Source of the DNA: Labrenzia sp. VG12
Lineage (GTDB): Bacteria; Pseudomonadota; Alphaproteobacteria; Rhizobiales; Stappiaceae
Length of the DNA: 64,000 nucleotides
NCBI RefSeq assembly: GCF_002237595.1
Contig: NZ_CP022529.1
Span: 2,852,001-2,916,000 of the forward strand
Direction of reading: 5' to 3'
The notes beneath the pieces were generated by a model. The model was not told the DNA's origin. It did no database searches and saw only the letters and a list, made by a program, of their open reading frames with translations. Of the stretch, positions 60,969 to 64,000 are shown piece by piece; position 1 is the stretch's first letter, and every line of letters begins with the position of its first letter. A program made the translations under genes and the position numbers.

Positions 60969-62213
60969 TTACTTGTTGATCTGGACGGCGGTCACCAGCT
61001 CGTCGACAGCGGTCGCGCTGTCATACTCACCGTTGAAGTGAGCGGTGATGACGTCGTACATGGCATTTTTCACGGCTGCCGGATTGGCGTGACCATGTGC
61101 CATGGAGCCGTAGAGGTTGCCGCTGTCGGCAGCCTTTTTCAGATCGGCCATGCCCTTCTTGCCGCAAGCGTCAAACGCTTCGTCGGAAACGTCCGTCCGT
61201 GCCGGCACCGAACCCTTGACCACGTTGAACGCGGACTGGAAGCTCGGCGACAGGATTGCGGTTGCCAGAGCAGCCTGCTCCTTGCCGACTTCAGAGCCTT
61301 GCGCAAACATCGCGAACTGGTCGGCGTTGAAGGTCACCTGGTCCTGCGTGCCCGGGAAACGGAAGCACAGGAAGTCCTGATCCGGAACCTTGTCGGCATT
61401 CAGGAATTCACCCTTTGCCCAGTCACCCATCATCTGGAAGGCTGCGTCGCCGTTGATCACCATGGCGGTCGCCAGGTTCCAGTCGCGGCCGGAGAAGTTG
61501 TCATCCACATAGGAGCGGATCACGGCCATCCGGTCAAAGGCTTCCTTCATGGTATCGGAACCAAGAGCTTCCTCATCGAGATCGATAAAGGCCTTCTTGT
61601 AGAATTCCGGACCACCGGTCGACATGGCCACAGCGTCGAACACGGTCGCGTCCTGCCAAGCCTGACCACCATGTGCAATTGCAGTCTTGCCGGACGCTTT
61701 CACTTTTTCCAGGGCTGCAACGAACTCGTCCCAGGTGGTCGGAACCGCAATGCCGAGTTCGTCGAGTACAGCCTTGTTGGCCCAGACCCAGTTGGTGGAG
61801 TGCACGTTCACCGGAGCGGACACCCACTTGCCGTCATGCTTTGCGAATTGCTGAAGGGCAGCCGGCACGACGTCGTCCCAGCCTTCCAGGCCAGCCTGGA
61901 TGTTCAGATCGGCGAGAGCGCCTTCACCGGCCCAGTCGAGAATGTCGAAACCAAGCATCTGCACGGCGGTGGGCGGGTTGCCCGAGGTGACGCGTGCGCG
62001 CAGCACGGTCATGGCCTGGGTGCCGCCGCCACCGGCAACCGGCATGTCCTGCCAGCCGATGCCCTGGCTCTGCAGGTCATCCTTCAGAACGTTCAGTGCG
62101 GCAGCTTCACCGCCGGACGTCCACCAGTGCAGAACCTCAACGTCTTCTGCCTGAACGCTGGTGCTCGCCGCCAACAGGGCAGCTGCAGCCGTCATCATCG
62201 ATAGTTTACGCAT
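60969..62213 (-). CDS. Carbohydrate ABC transporter substrate-binding protein (family 1)
   Basis: 414 residues. The signal peptide ends near TSVQA-EDVEVLHWW. Family-1 features: HWWTSGGEAAALNVLKDDL, NPPTAVQMLGFDILDWAGEGAL, and AFQMMGDWAKGEF. Three Cys residues lie in the mature part (DFLCF, DACGKK and others), so a disulfide is possible. First gene of the 11-gene operon, whose enzymes (GMC, SDR, DUF993) presumably act on its ligand. Ligand unknown. Confidence 0.94.
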   Translation of the reverse strand: MRKLSMMTAAAALLAASTSVQAEDVEVLHWWTSGGEAAALNVLKDDLQSQGIGWQDMPVAGGGGTQAMTVLRARVTSGNPPTAVQMLGFDILDWAGEGALADLNIQAGLEGWDDVVPAALQQFAKHDGKWVSAPVNVHSTNWVWANKAVLDELGIAVPTTWDEFVAALEKVKASGKTAIAHGGQAWQDATVFDAVAMSTGGPEFYKKAFIDLDEEALGSDTMKEAFDRMAVIRSYVDDNFSGRDWNLATAMVINGDAAFQMMGDWAKGEFLNADKVPDQDFLCFRFPGTQDQVTFNADQFAMFAQGSEVGKEQAALATAILSPSFQSAFNVVKGSVPARTDVSDEAFDACGKKGMADLKKAADSGNLYGSMAHGHANPAAVKNAMYDVITAHFNGEYDSATAVDELVTAVQINK

Positions 62214-62487
62214 GGTCTTCCTCCCTTAGCGCATTTCAAGATATCACGGGTGCCGGACACTGGCATCCCGATCTTAACGCAACGTCTATTGTAACGTTGC
62301 AAACTGGATCGGTGTCAATGAAATTCAGCATGGGTTTCGGAAAAAGTTTTGTTGTTCTTTTACATATGATTATGGGATCAGCGCCAATTTTGCAGCGCAG
62401 CACGTTTTCAAGTTGTAACGTTTTAAATTCCCGGATTAGACTTGAATCGCAATCTGGGCTAAAAAGCTGTTGTTGAAGTGAACGGGC
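62214..62487. promoter_or_regulatory. Divergent control region with two LacI-type palindromes
   Basis: AT-rich gap between the transport operon (minus) and a LacI gene (plus). TTGTAACGTTGCAA (62289-62302) is a palindrome except for one base pair. TTGTAACGTTTTAA (62413-62426) is a looser copy. Their common core TTGTAACGTT and 124-base spacing suggest two sites for the adjacent LacI protein, one near each promoter, with possible looping. Confidence 0.72.
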
Positions 62488-63537
62488 ATGACGCGAAAAA
62501 CCTTGGATTCCGAAGACACTAGCGCCGCCGAACCGGCATCGCGTCCCACCTTGCGCACGGTTGCAGCCGAAGCCGGTGTTGCGGTCACCACGGTCTCGCG
62601 CGCCCTTGCCGACGATCCCAGAATTGCCGAAGCCACCCGCAAACGCATTGCCGCCGTTGCCGACAGATTGGGCTACGTTCCCAACCGCGCCGCCCAGCGC
62701 CTGCGCACCGGCCGCACCAAGGTGATCAGCCTGCTGCTCAACACCCGCCACGAATTCCTGAGTTTCACCTCCGAATTTCTCGGCGGCATGAGCGAGGGCC
62801 TTGCCGGCACCGGCTATGCCATCAACATCACCGCCGACCGGCTCTCCTCCGATCGGCTGGAGGTCATTCGCAACATCCGCCGGCACTCTCTGGCCGATGC
62901 CATCGTCTTCACCCGGACCGAGTGTTTCGACGAACGTGTCCGCTATCTCCTGGAGCACGACTTTCCGTTCGCCACCCATGGCCGGACGGATTTCACCACG
63001 CCGCACCCCTTCGTCGATTTCGACAATGAGGCCTTTGTGCGCATGGCCATCGAACGGCTCGCCCAGAAGGGCCGGCGCCACATCTGCATCGTCATGCCCA
63101 ACGAGCGGTACACATTCGGTCAGCACCTGCGCTTCGGCGCCCGTCAGGCCGCGATCACGCACGGTGTCCAGCTCACGGTCCCCGATGACATCGATCTCGA
63201 TACCGAACCCGACGAGATCGCCGCCAAGCTGCGTGCCCTCCATGCGTCGGCCAACGCGCCCGACGGCTATGTCTGCGTCGGCGAGGTCATGGCGCTGATC
63301 ACGCTGGCCTATCTCGGCGACATGGGCCTGACGCCCGGCAACGAAGTCGACGTGGTCGCCAAGCGCGCCTCGCCGATCTCCAATCATTTCCGCCCGAGAA
63401 TCGAGACCATCGACGAGGATCTTCGCGCCACCGGACGGGCGATCGCAAAGGTCCTTCTCGACAGGATCGACGGTGCCCCGATGGAGAAGATGCAGGTTCT
63501 TCTCCAGCCCGAGGGTCCGTTCTCGATTTCGGGTTAG
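62488..63537 (+). CDS. LacI-family regulator divergent from the carbohydrate operon
   Basis: 349 residues. Helix-turn-helix TLRTVAAEAGVAVTTVSRALADDPRIAEATRKRIAAVADRLGYVPNRAAQRLRTGRT, then a sensor domain to the C-terminal NHFRPRIETIDEDLRATGRAIA. About 18 residues precede the helix-turn-helix, slightly longer than usual. Its divergent position and the TTGTAACGTT palindromes make it the likely regulator of the operon. Confidence 0.95.
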   Translation: MTRKTLDSEDTSAAEPASRPTLRTVAAEAGVAVTTVSRALADDPRIAEATRKRIAAVADRLGYVPNRAAQRLRTGRTKVISLLLNTRHEFLSFTSEFLGGMSEGLAGTGYAINITADRLSSDRLEVIRNIRRHSLADAIVFTRTECFDERVRYLLEHDFPFATHGRTDFTTPHPFVDFDNEAFVRMAIERLAQKGRRHICIVMPNERYTFGQHLRFGARQAAITHGVQLTVPDDIDLDTEPDEIAAKLRALHASANAPDGYVCVGEVMALITLAYLGDMGLTPGNEVDVVAKRASPISNHFRPRIETIDEDLRATGRAIAKVLLDRIDGAPMEKMQVLLQPEGPFSISG

Positions 63538-63545
63538 GGTTCTCA

Positions 63546-64000
63546 TTACGACACCCAGGGCTCCCGCGTCCGGCCAATCCGCATGGTCACGGTCTTGGCT
63601 TCCAGGAACTCGTCGAGACCGTATTTGCCGAGCTCTCGGCCCTGCCCGCTTTCCTTCACGCCGCCGAAAGGCAGTTCGGCAAAGCCGTCCATCCAGGTAT
63701 TGGTCCAGACCGTTCCCGCCTGCGCCTTGCGCGCGAACTCCAGGCAGGTGTGGACGTTTTCGCTCCAGACACCTGCCGACAGGCCATAATCGGCATCGTT
63801 GACCAGCGCGATGGCCTCCTCCAGCGTCTTGAAGGTCAACACCGACAGGACCGGCCCGAAGACCTCCTCGCGGGCGATCGGCATGTGGCTCTCGACATTG
63901 GCGATCACGGTCGGCTGGTAGAACTGTCCGGTCAGGCCGGGAACCGACAGCGGCTCCCCGCCCAACCGGACACTGGCTCCGGTCTTGCTCGCATCCCGAA
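63546..64000 (-). CDS. Aldehyde dehydrogenase, C-terminal part (cut by right edge)
   Basis: The frame reads from the right edge to the TGA-side end at 63546, about 151 residues. C-terminal ALDH motifs are clear: GQFYQPTVIANVESHMPIAREEVFGPV (EEVFGPV with the conserved Glu), DADYGLSAGVWSENV, AGTVWTNTW, and PFGGVKESGQGRELGKYGLDEF. The catalytic Cys and Glu regions lie outside the window. Converges with the LacI gene, 8 bases apart. Substrate unknown; betaine-aldehyde or gamma-amino-aldehyde types are possible. Confidence 0.93.
   Translation of the reverse strand, partial: RDASKTGASVRLGGEPLSVPGLTGQFYQPTVIANVESHMPIAREEVFGPVLSVLTFKTLEEAIALVNDADYGLSAGVWSENVHTCLEFARKAQAGTVWTNTWMDGFAELPFGGVKESGQGRELGKYGLDEFLEAKTVTMRIGRTREPWVS

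Noticed and set aside
1..64000. CRISPR arrays, transposases, phage genes, tRNA or rRNA genes
   Set aside because: No regularly spaced repeats, no transposase or integrase motifs and no RNA-gene-like stretches were seen on either strand.

Overview
This is a high-GC, gene-dense bacterial window. It looks like a free-living, probably marine alphaproteobacterium. I would guess the Roseibium/Labrenzia/Stappia neighbourhood, but that rests on gene style, not on a marker gene. The support is TRAP and many ABC uptake systems, carboxyspermidine-type polyamine genes, an iol cluster with a single-ATPase-domain sugar ABC transporter, and NtrC/NasT-style nitrogen control. No rRNA, tRNA, CRISPR array or insertion sequence is visible.

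Layout. 1-9678 (minus): the first 3226 codons of a giant non-ribosomal peptide synthetase running off the left edge (A-T-C-A-T-C-A-T-E...), followed upstream by a flavin monooxygenase and a methyltransferase. 12.2-14.2 kb (plus): an SPFH/band-7 protein, a DUF697 protein and a 58-codon membrane peptide, closed by a perfect 18-bp terminator stem. 14.3-17.8 kb (minus): carboxy(nor)spermidine synthase and decarboxylase, then a nitroreductase. 18.4-24.2 kb (plus): a complete Dpp/Opp-type peptide ABC operon. 24.2-30.9 kb: a MarR regulator and a 1071-aa self-sufficient (aerobic-type) reductive dehalogenase, divergent from a three-gene TRAP transporter, with a promoter and a long dyad between them.

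31.0-36.1 kb (plus): the most unusual unit. A textbook sigma-54 promoter and an attenuator-like leader precede a NirB/Flp-like FAD protein fused to a [2Fe-2S] domain and a membrane cytochrome-b-like domain, then an 11-heme cytochrome c, a DUF3365 monoheme protein and a single-domain globin. I read it as a nitrogen-regulated route that moves NAD(P)H electrons across the membrane to periplasmic hemes, perhaps for nitrite or NO chemistry. 36.1-38.6 kb (minus): a YrhK-repeat membrane protein and an L,D-transpeptidase-fold protein that has lost its catalytic residues.

38.8-50.9 kb: myo-inositol catabolism (iolD-iolC-iolB-aldolase on minus; two Gfo/Idh/MocA dehydrogenases and an IolE-like protein on plus), a LacI-type regulator and a sugar ABC transporter. 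Near-identical TTGCAA palindromes mark two of the promoters. 50.9-62.2 kb (minus): an 11-gene operon containing a carbohydrate ABC transporter, two GMC flavoproteins, an SDR, a Dabb protein, a DUF993 enzyme, a LacI regulator and a HAD phosphatase. It is controlled from a region with TTGTAACGTT palindromes next to a divergent LacI gene (62.5-63.5 kb). An aldehyde dehydrogenase is cut by the right edge. Assignments come from reading motifs by eye; no database search was run.
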